Positions 19,206 through 27,629 of a stretch of DNA of 64,000 bases are shown here, in pieces. The stretch's first letter is position 1, and each line of letters opens with the position of its first letter. The stretch lies in NCBI GenBank assembly GCA_965198045.1, contig CBDAOL010000008.1, positions 244,350-308,349 on the forward strand. The letters are read 5' to 3'. The DNA is from CBDDEC01 sp965198045. GTDB lineage: Bacteria > Chloroflexota > Dehalococcoidia > UBA2979. The notes below the pieces were generated by a model, which did not search any database, was not told the DNA's origin, and saw only the letters and a program-made list of their open reading frames with translations. Position numbers and translations under genes: made by a program.

Positions 19206-19742
19206 ATGGTTGAGGAACAGCGCGTGAACCGCAAGGCGCGCGTCGGGACAGTGGTCTCCGACGTGAATGAGCAGACGATCGTCGTTCTGGTCGAGCGCGC
19301 CTCGCGCCATCGCCTCTACAAGAAGGTGATCCGCCAGACCAAGAAGTACCATGTCCACGATCCGGAGAACTCGGCCACCGTTGGCGACATCGTGCGCATC
19401 GAGGAGGGCCGGCCCGTCTCCAAGAAGAAGCGCTGGCACCTGCTCGAGGTGCTGACCGAGCGCGCCGTGGCCGATGTGGCGCCAGAAGCTCTCGACGAGG
19501 AACTCGTCGACGAGGTCCAGCGCTCCGCCGCACGCGCCGCCGCCGAGGCGGCGGAGGCTGCCGGTGAGGACGCAGCCAGCGCCGAGGCGGGTGACGAGAC
19601 GCCGGTCCCCGAAGCCTCTGACGAGTCTGAGTCGGACGAGGGCGACGACGAGGGCGAAGCCGACGAGACCGCGGACGAGAGCGCAGAGGCAGCGTCTGAC
19701 GATGAGGCCGGCGAGACATCCGAGGAGGAGCGGGCAGAGTGA
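19206..19742 (+). CDS. rpsQ: 30S ribosomal protein S17 with acidic tail
   Basis: 178 residues against about 80-90 for normal S17. The core (VNRKARVGTVVSDVNEQTIV, then YKKVIRQTKKYHVHDPEN, then GDIVRIEEGRPVSKKKRWHL) ends near residue 85. The remaining 90 residues are Ala/Glu/Asp/Ser rich and low complexity. rplN starts four bases inside the end of this gene (GTGA), so the two are coupled despite the tail. Confidence 0.95.
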   Translation: MVEEQRVNRKARVGTVVSDVNEQTIVVLVERASRHRLYKKVIRQTKKYHVHDPENSATVGDIVRIEEGRPVSKKKRWHLLEVLTERAVADVAPEALDEELVDEVQRSAARAAAEAAEAAGEDAASAEAGDETPVPEASDESESDEGDDEGEADETADESAEAASDDEAGETSEEERAE

Positions 19743-20110
19743 TTCAGCAGGAGTCGCGCGTCAAGGTCGCCGACAACTCCGGTGCTCGGGAGATCCTGTG
19801 CATCCGAGTCCTCGGCGGCACGCGCCGCCGCTATGCGCGCGTGGGCGACATGATCGTGGCCTCCGTCAAGGAGGCGCAGCCGAACAGCGCCGTGCGCAAG
19901 GGCGAGGTCGTGCGCGCTGTGGTCGTGCGTACCAAGCAGCCGGTGCAACGCGCCGACGGCTCCATGATCCGCTTCGACGAGAACGCCGCCGTGCTGCTGG
20001 AGGACGAGGATGGCAACCCTCGCGGGACGCGCATCTTCGGGCCGGTGGCTCGTGAGCTGCGCGACCGGCGCTACATGCGCATCATCTCGCTCGCCCCGGA
20101 GGTGCTGTGA
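19739..20110 (+). CDS. rplN: 50S ribosomal protein L14
   Basis: 123 residues from a GTG overlapping the rpsQ stop. L14 forms part of the subunit interface and binds L19. It starts MIQQESRVKVADNSGAREIL, has RRYARVGDMIVASVKEAQPN and ends RRYMRIISLAPEVL, all normal. Stop overlaps the rplX ATG (TGATG). Confidence 0.97.
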   Translation: MIQQESRVKVADNSGAREILCIRVLGGTRRRYARVGDMIVASVKEAQPNSAVRKGEVVRAVVVRTKQPVQRADGSMIRFDENAAVLLEDEDGNPRGTRIFGPVARELRDRRYMRIISLAPEVL

Positions 20111-20427
20111 TGGCATCCAAGATCAAGCGGGACGACACGGTGCAGGTGATGACCGGCCGCGACCGCGGGCGGCGTGGCGAGGTGCGGCAGGTGCTGCGCA
20201 AGCCGGAGCGCGCGATCGTGACGGGTGTGAACATGGTGCGTAAGCACCAACGCTCCACCGACCCGGCACAACCGTCGCAGATCCTCGACATCGAGGCGGC
20301 GATTCACCTCAGCAATCTGCGTTTGGTCTGCACGGCCTGCGACAACGCCGTACGCGTCGGCTTCCGCATCCTGGACGACGGCCGCAAGGTCCGCATCTGC
20401 AAGCAATGCGACGAGGCGATTGACTGA
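20110..20427 (+). CDS. rplX: 50S ribosomal protein L24
   Basis: 105 residues. The KOW motif is at the start (IKRDDTVQVMTGRDRGRRGE), and GVNMVRKHQRSTDPAQPSQI and the final zinc-ribbon-like pair LVCTACDNAVRVGF with VRICKQCDEAID follow. The two CxxC pairs are as in many non-proteobacterial L24. L24 initiates large-subunit assembly. A GTG three bases upstream is also in frame; ATG 20110 is preferred. Confidence 0.95.
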   Translation: MASKIKRDDTVQVMTGRDRGRRGEVRQVLRKPERAIVTGVNMVRKHQRSTDPAQPSQILDIEAAIHLSNLRLVCTACDNAVRVGFRILDDGRKVRICKQCDEAID

Positions 20428-21008
20428 TGACGACTGAACAGACATACGTGCCCCGCGTGCGGCAGCGCTACCTCGACGAGGTCGGGCCGCAGCTGGCGAC
20501 CGAGTTCGGGCACGACAACCGCATGCAGTGGCCGACGCTGTCGAAGATCGCCGTGAACATCGGTCTCGGCGAGGCGATCGACAACGCGAACGCGATGGAC
20601 GCTGCGACGAACGACCTGATGGCACTGACGGGCCAGCGGCCGTATGTACGCCGCGCCCGCGCCGCTATCTCCAACTTCAAACTCCGCGAGGGCGTGCCGA
20701 TCGGCCTCGCGCTGACGCTGCGCGGCAGCCGCATGTGGGACTTCTTCGACCGCCTGGTCAACGCCGCGCTCCCGCGCGTGCGCGACTTCCGAGGCGTGCC
20801 CGACCGGGCGTTCGACGGACATGGCAACTACGCGCTCGGCCTGACCGAGCAGCTGATCTTCCCGGAACTCTCGTTCGACAACATCGATCGGGTGCGTGGG
20901 ATGCAGGTCAACATCGTGACGACAGCGCGAACGGACGAGGAGGGCAAGCGACTGCTTGAGCTCCTCGGTATGCCGTTCCAGCGAAGGCAGGGGCGAGATG
21001 GCGCGTAA
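20427..21008 (+). CDS. rplE: 50S ribosomal protein L5
   Basis: 193 residues. L5 contacts 5S rRNA and the P-site tRNA. Typical parts are LSKIAVNIGLGEAIDNA, LTGQRPYVRRARAAISNFKL, GVPIGLALTLRGSRMWDFFD and NYALGLTEQLIFPELSFDNI. The last 11 bases overlap the rpsN start. Confidence 0.96.
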   Translation: MTTEQTYVPRVRQRYLDEVGPQLATEFGHDNRMQWPTLSKIAVNIGLGEAIDNANAMDAATNDLMALTGQRPYVRRARAAISNFKLREGVPIGLALTLRGSRMWDFFDRLVNAALPRVRDFRGVPDRAFDGHGNYALGLTEQLIFPELSFDNIDRVRGMQVNIVTTARTDEEGKRLLELLGMPFQRRQGRDGA

Positions 21009-21201
21009 GTCGCAGATCGCCAAGGCGAACCGGGAGCCCAAGTTCTCCTCGCGGCAGAAGAACCGCTGCCCGGTCGTGTGGCGCAAGCGGCCGTGCGGGC
21101 GAGCACGGGCGTTTATCCGACAGTTCGGCATGTGCCGGATCTGTTTCCGCAAGCTAGCGAACGAGGGCAAGTTGCCCGGCGTAAGAAAGGCCTCGTGGTA
21201 G
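20998..21201 (+). CDS. rpsN: 30S ribosomal protein S14, zinc form with an enlarged first knuckle
   Basis: 67 residues against 61 for the usual zinc-type S14. The ends are standard (MARKSQIAKANREPKFSS and ANEGKLPGVRKASW). The four cysteines are present, but the first pair is spaced C24-x8-C33 instead of C-x2-C, because PVVWRKRP replaces a two-residue linker; the second pair C46-x2-C49 is normal. The extra 18 bases are in frame. The gene overlaps rplE by 11 nt. Confidence 0.93.
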   Translation: MARKSQIAKANREPKFSSRQKNRCPVVWRKRPCGRARAFIRQFGMCRICFRKLANEGKLPGVRKASW

Positions 21202-21250
21202 CGCGCACCCGGGACGGGAGCGCGGTCACGCAGGAAGGCAGGCCACTTCG

Positions 21251-21649
21251 ATGAGTATGTCCGACCCACTGGCAGACATGTTCACGCGACTCCGCAACGC
21301 GGCGTCGGCGCGGCACGACGACGTGCGAATCCCGGCGTCGAAGGTGAAGCGTGCGGTCGCTGACGTCCTCAAAGAGGAGGGCTTCGTCAACGCGATCGCC
21401 GAGGAGAGCGAGGGGCCCCGCAGCTACCTGAAGCTCGACCTGATGTACGACGAGGACCGGCGTGCCGTGATCTCCGGCATCCGTCGGGTCTCGCGCCCGG
21501 GGCTTCGGGTGTACGCCAGCAAGCGCGAGATCCCGCGCGTCTTCGGCGGCCTCGGCATCGCGATCATGAGCACATCCCAGGGCGTCATGTCCGGCCGCGA
21601 GGCCTGGCGACGCAAGATCGGCGGCGAGGTGCTCTGCTACGTCTGGTAG
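21251..21649 (+). CDS. rpsH: 30S ribosomal protein S8
   Basis: 132 residues. S8 is a central assembly protein and, in E. coli, the repressor of the spc operon. Features are DPLADMFTRLRNAASARHDD, VLKEEGFVNAIAE and the C-terminal core IPRVFGGLGIAIMSTSQGVM with EVLCYVW. Normal length. A second in-frame ATG two codons downstream is possible. Confidence 0.96.
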   Translation: MSMSDPLADMFTRLRNAASARHDDVRIPASKVKRAVADVLKEEGFVNAIAEESEGPRSYLKLDLMYDEDRRAVISGIRRVSRPGLRVYASKREIPRVFGGLGIAIMSTSQGVMSGREAWRRKIGGEVLCYVW

Positions 21650-21688
21650 CAGGCACCCCGCGAACGACACGCGAGGAGAGTTGAAGAG

Positions 21689-22225
21689 ATGTCACGCGTA
21701 GGCAAGCAGCCCATCGCTATTCCGGACGGCGTTTCGGTGTCGTTCGATGACGGCGTGTGCTCCGTGACCGGGCCCAAGGGCGAGCTCTCCGAGGCGATCC
21801 GCTCCGAAGTACGTGTCTCCATCGCCGACGGCGAGGTCGTGGTGACGCGTCCGAACGACCAGCCGCAGGTGCGCGCGCTGCATGGTCTGAGCCGCGCCCT
21901 GATCCAGAACATGGTCGTCGGCGTGACCGACGGCTTCCGCAAATCGCTGGAGCTGCGGGGCACCGGCTACCGCGCCCAGATGCAGGGCTCGGCGCTCGTG
22001 CTGAGCGTCGGCTTCTCACACCAGGTGGAGATGCAGCCGATCGACGGCGCGTCGTTCGAGTGCGAGACACAGACGCTGGTTCACGTGGACGGCATCAGCA
22101 AGCAGGTGGTCGGCCAGCAGGCCGCACTCGTGCGGCGCGTGCGCCCGCCCGAGCCGTATCACGGCAAGGGCATCCGCTACCTAGGCGAGTTCGTACGGCA
22201 GAAGGCCGGGAAGGCGAAGGCCTGA
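21689..22225 (+). CDS. rplF: 50S ribosomal protein L6
   Basis: 178 residues with both L6 repeats: SRVGKQPIAIPDGVSVSFDD at the N-terminus, MVVGVTDGFRKSLELRGTGY in the middle, and the conserved C-terminal EPYHGKGIRYLGEFVRQKAG. L6 sits near the factor-binding site. Preceded by GGAGAG. rplR follows after 2 nt. Confidence 0.97.
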   Translation: MSRVGKQPIAIPDGVSVSFDDGVCSVTGPKGELSEAIRSEVRVSIADGEVVVTRPNDQPQVRALHGLSRALIQNMVVGVTDGFRKSLELRGTGYRAQMQGSALVLSVGFSHQVEMQPIDGASFECETQTLVHVDGISKQVVGQQAALVRRVRPPEPYHGKGIRYLGEFVRQKAGKAKA

Positions 22226-22227
22226 CG

Positions 22228-22593
22228 ATGGCTGCGACGAAGCACACTGCACGCGCGGCGCGGCAGCGCCGGCATGGCCGGGTGCGCCGCAAGATCGCCG
22301 GCACCGCCGAGCGACCGCGCCTCGCCGTGTTCCGCTCCAACCAGCACATCTACGCGCAGGTCATCGACGACCAGGCCGGCAACACGCTGCTCGCCGCCTC
22401 GGACGTCGAGGAGGCGGTGCGCAGCCAGGGCGGGACGAAGACGGAAGTTGCTTCTCGGGTCGGCGAGCTGCTGGGACAGCGGGCCTCGGCGGCAGGCATC
22501 GATGAGGTCGTGTTCGACCGCGGCGGCTTCCGCTTCGCGGGCCGCGTGCGAGCGTTCGCCGAGGCGGCGCGCAAGGAAGGGCTGGCGTTCTGA
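22228..22593 (+). CDS. rplR: 50S ribosomal protein L18
   Basis: 121 residues. L18 carries 5S rRNA into the large subunit. It shows RQRRHGRVRRKIAGTAERPR, LAVFRSNQHIYAQVIDDQAG and the C-terminal FDRGGFRFAGRVRAFAEAAR. The open frame extends upstream into rplF, but the ATG two bases after the rplF stop is the correct start. Stop overlaps the rpsE start. Confidence 0.96.
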   Translation: MAATKHTARAARQRRHGRVRRKIAGTAERPRLAVFRSNQHIYAQVIDDQAGNTLLAASDVEEAVRSQGGTKTEVASRVGELLGQRASAAGIDEVVFDRGGFRFAGRVRAFAEAARKEGLAF

Positions 22594-23159
22594 TGGTGCA
22601 GCCAGGCAATCGCGACAACCGTGGCGGAGGCGGCCGCGGCCGCGACCAGAACCGCCGAGGCCGCGGGCGGCGCGGCGAAGAGGATGATGGCCCCGAGCTG
22701 ATCGAGAAGGTCGTCTTCATCAACCGCGTTGCCAAGGTCGTCAAGGGCGGACGCCGCTTCTCGTTCACCGCGATCGTCGTCGTCGGCGATGGCAACGGCC
22801 GCGTCGGCTTCGGCATGGGCCGCGCCAACGAGGTGCCGGAGGCCATCCGCAAGGGCGGCGTGATCGCACGCCGATCGATGTTCAAGGTCTCGATGCGCCA
22901 GGGCACGATCGCCCACGATCTGATCGCCGAGTACAAGGCGTCGAAGGTGGTCATGCGTTCAGCGGCCCCCGGTACCGGCCTGATCGCCGGGGGCGCAGTG
23001 CGCGCCGTCATGGAGGCGGCCGGCATCACCGACGTCCTGACGAAGTCGCTCGGTTCCAACAACCCGGTCAACGTGGTGCGCGCAACCCTCGAAGGTTTGC
23101 GTAGGCTGCAGGACCCGGCTCAGGCGCGTGCACGCCGCCTGGCCCGGGTGTCGTCGTAA
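22593..23159 (+). CDS. rpsE: 30S ribosomal protein S5
   Basis: 188 residues. The S5 double-stranded RNA-binding fold starts at LIEKVVFINRVAKVVKGGRR and GRVGFGMGRANEVPEAIRKG; the C-terminal domain has GTGLIAGGAVRAVMEAAGI and GSNNPVNVVRATLEGL. The first 35 residues are a basic, Gly/Arg-rich extension (NRGGGGRGRDQNRRGRGRRG). S5 acts in decoding fidelity and the mRNA entry channel. Confidence 0.96.
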   Translation: MVQPGNRDNRGGGGRGRDQNRRGRGRRGEEDDGPELIEKVVFINRVAKVVKGGRRFSFTAIVVVGDGNGRVGFGMGRANEVPEAIRKGGVIARRSMFKVSMRQGTIAHDLIAEYKASKVVMRSAAPGTGLIAGGAVRAVMEAAGITDVLTKSLGSNNPVNVVRATLEGLRRLQDPAQARARRLARVSS

Positions 23160-23171
23160 GGTAGATCGAGG

Positions 23172-23357
23172 ATGGCCGAGAAGCTCCGGATCACCTGGAC
23201 GAAGTCCGCCATCGGCTATGCCGCTGACCAGAAGCGCACGATTCGCGCGCTGGGGCTGCGCAAGCTGAACCAGCGCGTCGAGCAGAGCGACCAGCCGAGC
23301 ATTCGGGGCATGATCCACAAGGTCAGGCACCTGGTGACCGTCGAGGAGGTCCAGTAG
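23172..23357 (+). CDS. rpmD: 50S ribosomal protein L30
   Basis: 61 residues, normal. RITWTKSAIGYAADQKRTIR and LGLRKLNQRVEQSDQPSIRG followed by MIHKVRHLVTVEE define L30. The stop overlaps the GTG start of rplO. Confidence 0.95.
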   Translation: MAEKLRITWTKSAIGYAADQKRTIRALGLRKLNQRVEQSDQPSIRGMIHKVRHLVTVEEVQ

Positions 23358-23929
23358 TGGACCAGCACACCCTGCGTCCGCCCCGCGGCGCCAAGCGCGC
23401 CCGTAAGCGCATCGGCCGCGGCGTCGGTTCGGGCACCGGCACCTACGCCGGCCGCGGCCTGAAGGGGCAGAAGTCCCGCGGCAAGGTCCGCATCGGCTTC
23501 GAGGGCGGTCAGGTCCCGATGGTGCGGCGGCTGCCGCGCCTGCGTGGCTTCAACAACTACACGCGCGTCGAGTTCCAGGCCGTGAACCTCGACGACCTGA
23601 ACGACCGCTTCGAGGCGGGCGCGACGGTCGATGGCGCAGCGCTGGCAGCGGCGCGTTTGATTGACGACGCCGACCAGTTGTTCAAGATCCTCGGCCGCGG
23701 CGAGCTGGGGCACGCGCTCACCGTGCGCGCACCACGTCTCTCCGCCTCCGCCAAGGCGGCGATCGAGGCCGCGGGCGGGAGCTACGAGGAGCTGGCGCCG
23801 GCTGAGAAGAAGGTACGCAATCGCATCCACCGTCGTCGCGAGGCCGCCGAGGCTTCCAGTGGCGGTGCGAGCAACGGCGGCGCGGCGGATGCCGACGTCG
23901 ACGAGAGCAGCGGGGACGGAAAGGAGTAG
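23357..23929 (+). CDS. rplO: 50S ribosomal protein L15, extended C-terminus
   Basis: 190 residues against about 146-150. The core shows LRPPRGAKRARKRIGRGVGS, GRGLKGQKSRGKVRIGFEGG and QVPMVRRLPRLRGF. The last 40 residues, after the normal end near KAAIEAAGGSYEEL, form a Ser/Gly/Ala/Asp extension ending ESSGDGKE. It is coupled to rpmD and followed after 3 nt by secY. Confidence 0.95.
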   Translation: MDQHTLRPPRGAKRARKRIGRGVGSGTGTYAGRGLKGQKSRGKVRIGFEGGQVPMVRRLPRLRGFNNYTRVEFQAVNLDDLNDRFEAGATVDGAALAAARLIDDADQLFKILGRGELGHALTVRAPRLSASAKAAIEAAGGSYEELAPAEKKVRNRIHRRREAAEASSGGASNGGAADADVDESSGDGKE

Positions 23930-23932
23930 CCG

Positions 23933-25279
23933 GTGGCAGTCGCCTCTACGACTTCCGCAGGACCTGCACGTCCACGCCTACTGCAGGCGGTTATTGACGC
24001 ATTCCAGCAGCCTGATGTCCGCGGCAAGATCCTGTTCACACTGGCCATGCTGCTGGTGTTCAGGTTCGTCGCGCACGTTCCCGTGCCGGGCGTCCAGTCG
24101 GACACGCTGCAGTCGGTCTTCGACAGCAACGCCGTCCTCGGCTTCCTCAACATCTTCTCGGGCGGAGCGCTCGAAAACCTCTCGGTGGCGGCGCTGGGCG
24201 TCTACCCGTACATCACGGCGACGATCGTCATGCAGCTGGCAACGCCGCTGATCCCGCGCCTCTCGGCGCTCCAGCAGGAGGGCGAGGCGGGGCGCAACCG
24301 GCTGCAGATCTACACGCACTGGCTCACCGTGCCGCTGGCGGCGCTCCAGGGCTATGCGCAGTTGCTGCTGATCCAGCAGTTCGGCGGCATCAGCGACATT
24401 GGCTTCACGGGTGGCAACGCCCTGCCGACGATCGCCACCATCATCTCCATGATCGCCGGCACGATGTTCCTCGTCTGGCTCGGTGAACTGATCTCGGAGC
24501 GCGGCATCGGCAACGGCATCTCGCTGATCATCCTCGGCGGGATCGTGGCCGGGGTGCCGGCGCTGCTCTATCGAGGCGCGCTCACCGGCACGGGCCAGGC
24601 GCTCGGCTCGCTGGTGCTCCTCGGGGCCCTCGCCGTCGCCATCGTCGCGCTGGTCGTGCTGTTCCAGGAGGCGCAGCGACGCATCCCCGTGCAGTACGCA
24701 CGGTCCACCTTCCGAGGTGGCCGCATGTACCGACAGCAGGGTCAGTCGTTCATCCCGCTGCGCGTGAACAGCGCGGGCATGATTCCGCTCATCTTCGCCA
24801 CCTCGATCATGATCTTCCCGCCCGTGTTCGCCCAGTTCGTGGCGCAGACCTCCGACACCGGCTGGATCGCGAACGTCGGACAGTGGATGGAGACGGCGTT
24901 CTCGCCGACCGGGTTGCTCTACTGGAGCGGCATCTTCCTGCTGGTCGTGATGTTCACGTTCTTCTACACGATGATCACGTTCACTCAGCAGAACCTGGCG
25001 GAGAACTTACAGCGGCAAGGTGGGTTCATCCCTGGCATTAGACCGGGGCGGCCCACGCAGGAGTACATCACGAGGGTGCTCGTCCGCATCACCTGGGGCG
25101 GTGCGCTGTTCCTCGGCTTTGTCGCGATCATGCCGTTCTTCGCGACCGCGCTCACGGATACGCAGGCGCTGCAGATCAGCGCCGCCGGTCTGCTGATCGT
25201 CGTCTCGGTCGTACTCGACACGATGCGGCAGATCGAGGCGCAGATGATGATGCGCAACTACGAGGGGTTCATCTCCTGA
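23933..25279 (+). CDS. secY: Protein translocase subunit SecY
   Basis: 448 residues from a GTG with GGAG upstream. This is the pore of the general secretion channel, with ten membrane helices visible as hydrophobic blocks. Family motifs are HVPVPGVQSDTL, LGVYPYITATIVMQL, GEAGRNRLQIYTHWLT, and the late cytoplasmic segments NLQRQGGFIPGIRPGRPTQE and DTMRQIEAQMMMRNYEGF. It sits in the classic place between L15 and adenylate kinase. Confidence 0.97.
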   Translation: MAVASTTSAGPARPRLLQAVIDAFQQPDVRGKILFTLAMLLVFRFVAHVPVPGVQSDTLQSVFDSNAVLGFLNIFSGGALENLSVAALGVYPYITATIVMQLATPLIPRLSALQQEGEAGRNRLQIYTHWLTVPLAALQGYAQLLLIQQFGGISDIGFTGGNALPTIATIISMIAGTMFLVWLGELISERGIGNGISLIILGGIVAGVPALLYRGALTGTGQALGSLVLLGALAVAIVALVVLFQEAQRRIPVQYARSTFRGGRMYRQQGQSFIPLRVNSAGMIPLIFATSIMIFPPVFAQFVAQTSDTGWIANVGQWMETAFSPTGLLYWSGIFLLVVMFTFFYTMITFTQQNLAENLQRQGGFIPGIRPGRPTQEYITRVLVRITWGGALFLGFVAIMPFFATALTDTQALQISAAGLLIVVSVVLDTMRQIEAQMMMRNYEGFIS

Positions 25280-25938
25280 TGCGTCTCATCCTCCTCGGAC
25301 TGCCGGGCGCCGGTAAGGGCACACAGGCACGCGTCCTCGCGGAGCGCGAGTCGCTGCTGCACATCTCGACGGGCGACATGTTCCGCGACGCCGCTGCCGA
25401 GGGCACGAAGCTTGGCCTCGAGGCGCAGGAGTTCATGTCGAAGGGCGACCTCGTCCCGGACGAGCTCACCATCGGGATGCTGCTCGAGCGCATCGAGAAG
25501 CCCGATGCGGCCGCCGGCCTGATGCTCGACGGCTTCCCGCGCACCATCCGGCAGGCCGAGGCGCTCGATCGCGCCCTCGAGGACCGCGGCGAGCAGATCG
25601 ACGCCGTGCTCTACATCCAGGTGCCCGAGGCGGAGTTGATCGAACGGCTGACTGGCCGCTGGTCCTGCCCCAATTGCGGCGCCATCTATCACAACCAGAT
25701 GGACCCACCTCGGGCGGCCGAGGTCTGCGACGAATGTGGCGAGGGGCTGACGCAGCGCGAGGACGACCGTCCCGAGACCGTGCGCGCGCGCCTCGACGCG
25801 AACCGCGAATGGACCGAGGCGCTGGCCGAGTATTACCGGGCGCAGGACAAGTTGCATGACATCGACGGAACGGGCGATCCCGGTCACATCACCGAGCGTC
25901 TGCTGGGGGCCCTGGGACGGGTCGCCGGTGCGGCGTAG
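25279..25938 (+). CDS. adk: Adenylate kinase, zinc-lid type
   Basis: 219 residues. It interconverts ATP+AMP and 2 ADP. The P-loop LLGLPGAGKGTQA is at the N-terminus; AMP-binding and catalytic segments are HISTGDMFRDA and LDGFPRTIRQAEAL. The lid has WSCPNCGAIYHNQ and EVCDECGEGL, two CxxC pairs that hold a zinc ion. ATG overlaps the secY stop (TGATG). Confidence 0.97.
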   Translation: MRLILLGLPGAGKGTQARVLAERESLLHISTGDMFRDAAAEGTKLGLEAQEFMSKGDLVPDELTIGMLLERIEKPDAAAGLMLDGFPRTIRQAEALDRALEDRGEQIDAVLYIQVPEAELIERLTGRWSCPNCGAIYHNQMDPPRAAEVCDECGEGLTQREDDRPETVRARLDANREWTEALAEYYRAQDKLHDIDGTGDPGHITERLLGALGRVAGAA

Positions 25939-25952
25939 AGGCGTACAATAGA

Positions 25953-26717
25953 ATGTCTGTCGAGCTGAAATCGGCCTCCGAGTTGGATGCGATGCGGCAG
26001 TCGGGCCGGATCAATGCAGAGATCCGCGCGCTGCTGCTGGACGCCATCAAGCCTGGGGTGACGGGACTTGAGCTCGACGCGCTGGCGCACCGTGCCATCG
26101 AGGAGCGCGGGGCGACGGCGACGTTTACGGGATACGCCCCGGGCGGCAAGCCGCCCTATCCGGGCGTGATCTGTTTTTCGGTCAACGAAGAACTCGTGCA
26201 CGGCATCCCGACTGATCGGGCGTTGCAGGAGGGGGACATCGTCAGCATCGACCTCGGTGTTACCTACCAGGGCTTCGTCTCGGACGCCGCGTTCACCGCG
26301 GCCGTCGGCGATGTCAGCGCGGAGGCGCAGGATCTGATCCGCGTGACGCAAGAGGCGCTGTGGGAGGGCATCGACCAGGCTCGCGTCGGTCACCGCCTGG
26401 GCGACATCTCGCACGCGATCGGCAATCACGCCAGCGGTTACGGGATCGTCGAGGGTTACGGCGGGCACGGTGTGGGCCGGGAGATGCACCAGGAGCCGCA
26501 CATCCCGAATACGGGGCGGCCCGGCACCGGTCACCAGCTGCGCGCCGGGATGGTGCTGGCGCTGGAGCCGATGTTCGCGCTCGGACATCCGGCGACCGAG
26601 GAAGACGTGGACGATGAGTGGACGGTGGTCATGAGCGACGGCGCACTGTCCGCACACTGGGAAGAGACAGTCGCGATCACAGAGGAGGGACCAGAGGTCC
26701 TCACGCGCATCGACTGA
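25953..26717 (+). CDS. map: Methionine aminopeptidase, type I
   Basis: 254 residues. It removes the initiator methionine from nascent proteins. Metal ligands of the pita-bread fold are visible: VSIDLGVTYQGFVSDAAF (two Asp), GYGGHGVGREMHQEPHIPN (His), LALEPMF (Glu) and the late ALSAHWEETVAITEEGPEVL (Glu). No N-terminal zinc finger, as expected for bacterial type I. It follows adk by 14 nt. Confidence 0.96.
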   Translation: MSVELKSASELDAMRQSGRINAEIRALLLDAIKPGVTGLELDALAHRAIEERGATATFTGYAPGGKPPYPGVICFSVNEELVHGIPTDRALQEGDIVSIDLGVTYQGFVSDAAFTAAVGDVSAEAQDLIRVTQEALWEGIDQARVGHRLGDISHAIGNHASGYGIVEGYGGHGVGREMHQEPHIPNTGRPGTGHQLRAGMVLALEPMFALGHPATEEDVDDEWTVVMSDGALSAHWEETVAITEEGPEVLTRID

Positions 26718-26733
26718 TGCGCAAAGGAGTCTG

Positions 26734-26994
26734 ATGGCGCGACAACGTCGACAACGCAAGGCGAGAGAGCCGAAGCAGAAGAAGAAAGAGGTCATTGAGG
26801 TCGAGGGCGTGATCAAGGAGGCCCTGCCGAACGCGATGTTCGACGTCGAACTCGCGAACGAGCACCACGTGCTGGCAGGGATCTCGGGTCGGATGCGCAT
26901 GAACTACATCCGCATCCTCCTCGGCGACCGAGTACTGGTGGAGCTGAGCCCATACGACCTCAGCCGCGGACGGATCACCTACCGCTTCCGGTAG
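26734..26994 (+). CDS. infA: Translation initiation factor IF-1 with a basic N-terminal extension
   Basis: 86 residues against about 72. The S1-like fold begins at VIEVEGVIKEALPNAMFDVE and ends SPYDLSRGRITYRFR, with the conserved GRMRMNYIRILLGDRV. The first 18 residues are Arg/Lys/Gln rich. AAAGGAG lies 7 nt before the ATG. IF-1 blocks the A-site during initiation. Position between map and rpmJ is canonical. Confidence 0.95.
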   Translation: MARQRRQRKAREPKQKKKEVIEVEGVIKEALPNAMFDVELANEHHVLAGISGRMRMNYIRILLGDRVLVELSPYDLSRGRITYRFR

Positions 26995-27054
26995 CAACCG
27001 CCGCCGGGAACGAACGACGAACGACGAACGGGCGAGGACGAGAAGCGAGTCACG

Positions 27055-27168
27055 ATGAAGGTTCAGGCGTCAGTCAAGAAGCGCTGTGACAAGTGCCAGA
27101 TCATTCGCCGCCACGGCAAGGTGCGCGTGATCTGCGAGAACAAGCGTCACAAGCAGCGGCAGGGTTAG
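27055..27168 (+). CDS. rpmJ: 50S ribosomal protein L36
   Basis: 37 residues. It reads MKVQASVKKRCDKCQIIRRH followed by GKVRVICENKRHKQRQG, a perfect match to the L36 pattern with zinc ligands C11, C14, C27 and H32. The start is preceded by GAAGCGAG. It lies between infA and rpsM, the canonical place. Confidence 0.96.
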   Translation: MKVQASVKKRCDKCQIIRRHGKVRVICENKRHKQRQG

Positions 27169-27178
27169 GTAGCAGAGC

Positions 27179-27556
27179 ATGGCGCGTATCGCAGGGGTCG
27201 ACATCCCGCGGGACAAGCAGGTGGTGTTTGCGCTGCCGTACATCTACGGCGTGGGGCGTCCGACCGCGCAGAAGATCTGCGACCAGACGGGGATCGACCG
27301 AACGACCATGGTTCGCGATCTGACCGACGAGGAGGTCGTGCGTCTGCGCGGTGTCGTGGAGGGCGAGCACGTCGTCGAGGGTGACCTGCGACGTGAGGTG
27401 CGCCAGAACGTGCAGCGCCTGATCGAGATCAACTCGTACCGCGGCCAGCGCCACCGGCGCGGCGTCCCGGTGCGGGGCCAGCGCACGAAGACCAACGCTC
27501 GCACACGCCGCGGCGCCAAGCGCACCGTGGCCGGCAAGCGCCGGGCAGTGAAGTAA
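27179..27556 (+). CDS. rpsM: 30S ribosomal protein S13
   Basis: 125 residues. It starts MARIAGVDIPRDKQVVFALP, has YIYGVGRPTAQKICDQTGID and the C-terminal basic tail RGVPVRGQRTKTNARTRRGA that contacts P-site tRNA. A run of AACAGAGCGAAG-type repeats fills the 73 nt before rpsK. Confidence 0.97.
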   Translation: MARIAGVDIPRDKQVVFALPYIYGVGRPTAQKICDQTGIDRTTMVRDLTDEEVVRLRGVVEGEHVVEGDLRREVRQNVQRLIEINSYRGQRHRRGVPVRGQRTKTNARTRRGAKRTVAGKRRAVK

Positions 27557-27629
27557 CAGAGCGAAGCAACAGAGCGAAGTAGCAGAGCGACGGGCGAGCC
27601 CTCGAGGTTCGCCGGAGGACAGAGGCAGC

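Noticed and set aside
25944..25949. TACAAT just before map as a -10 box
   Set aside because: It lies only 3 nt before the ATG and has no -35; map is more simply read from the secY-adk transcript.
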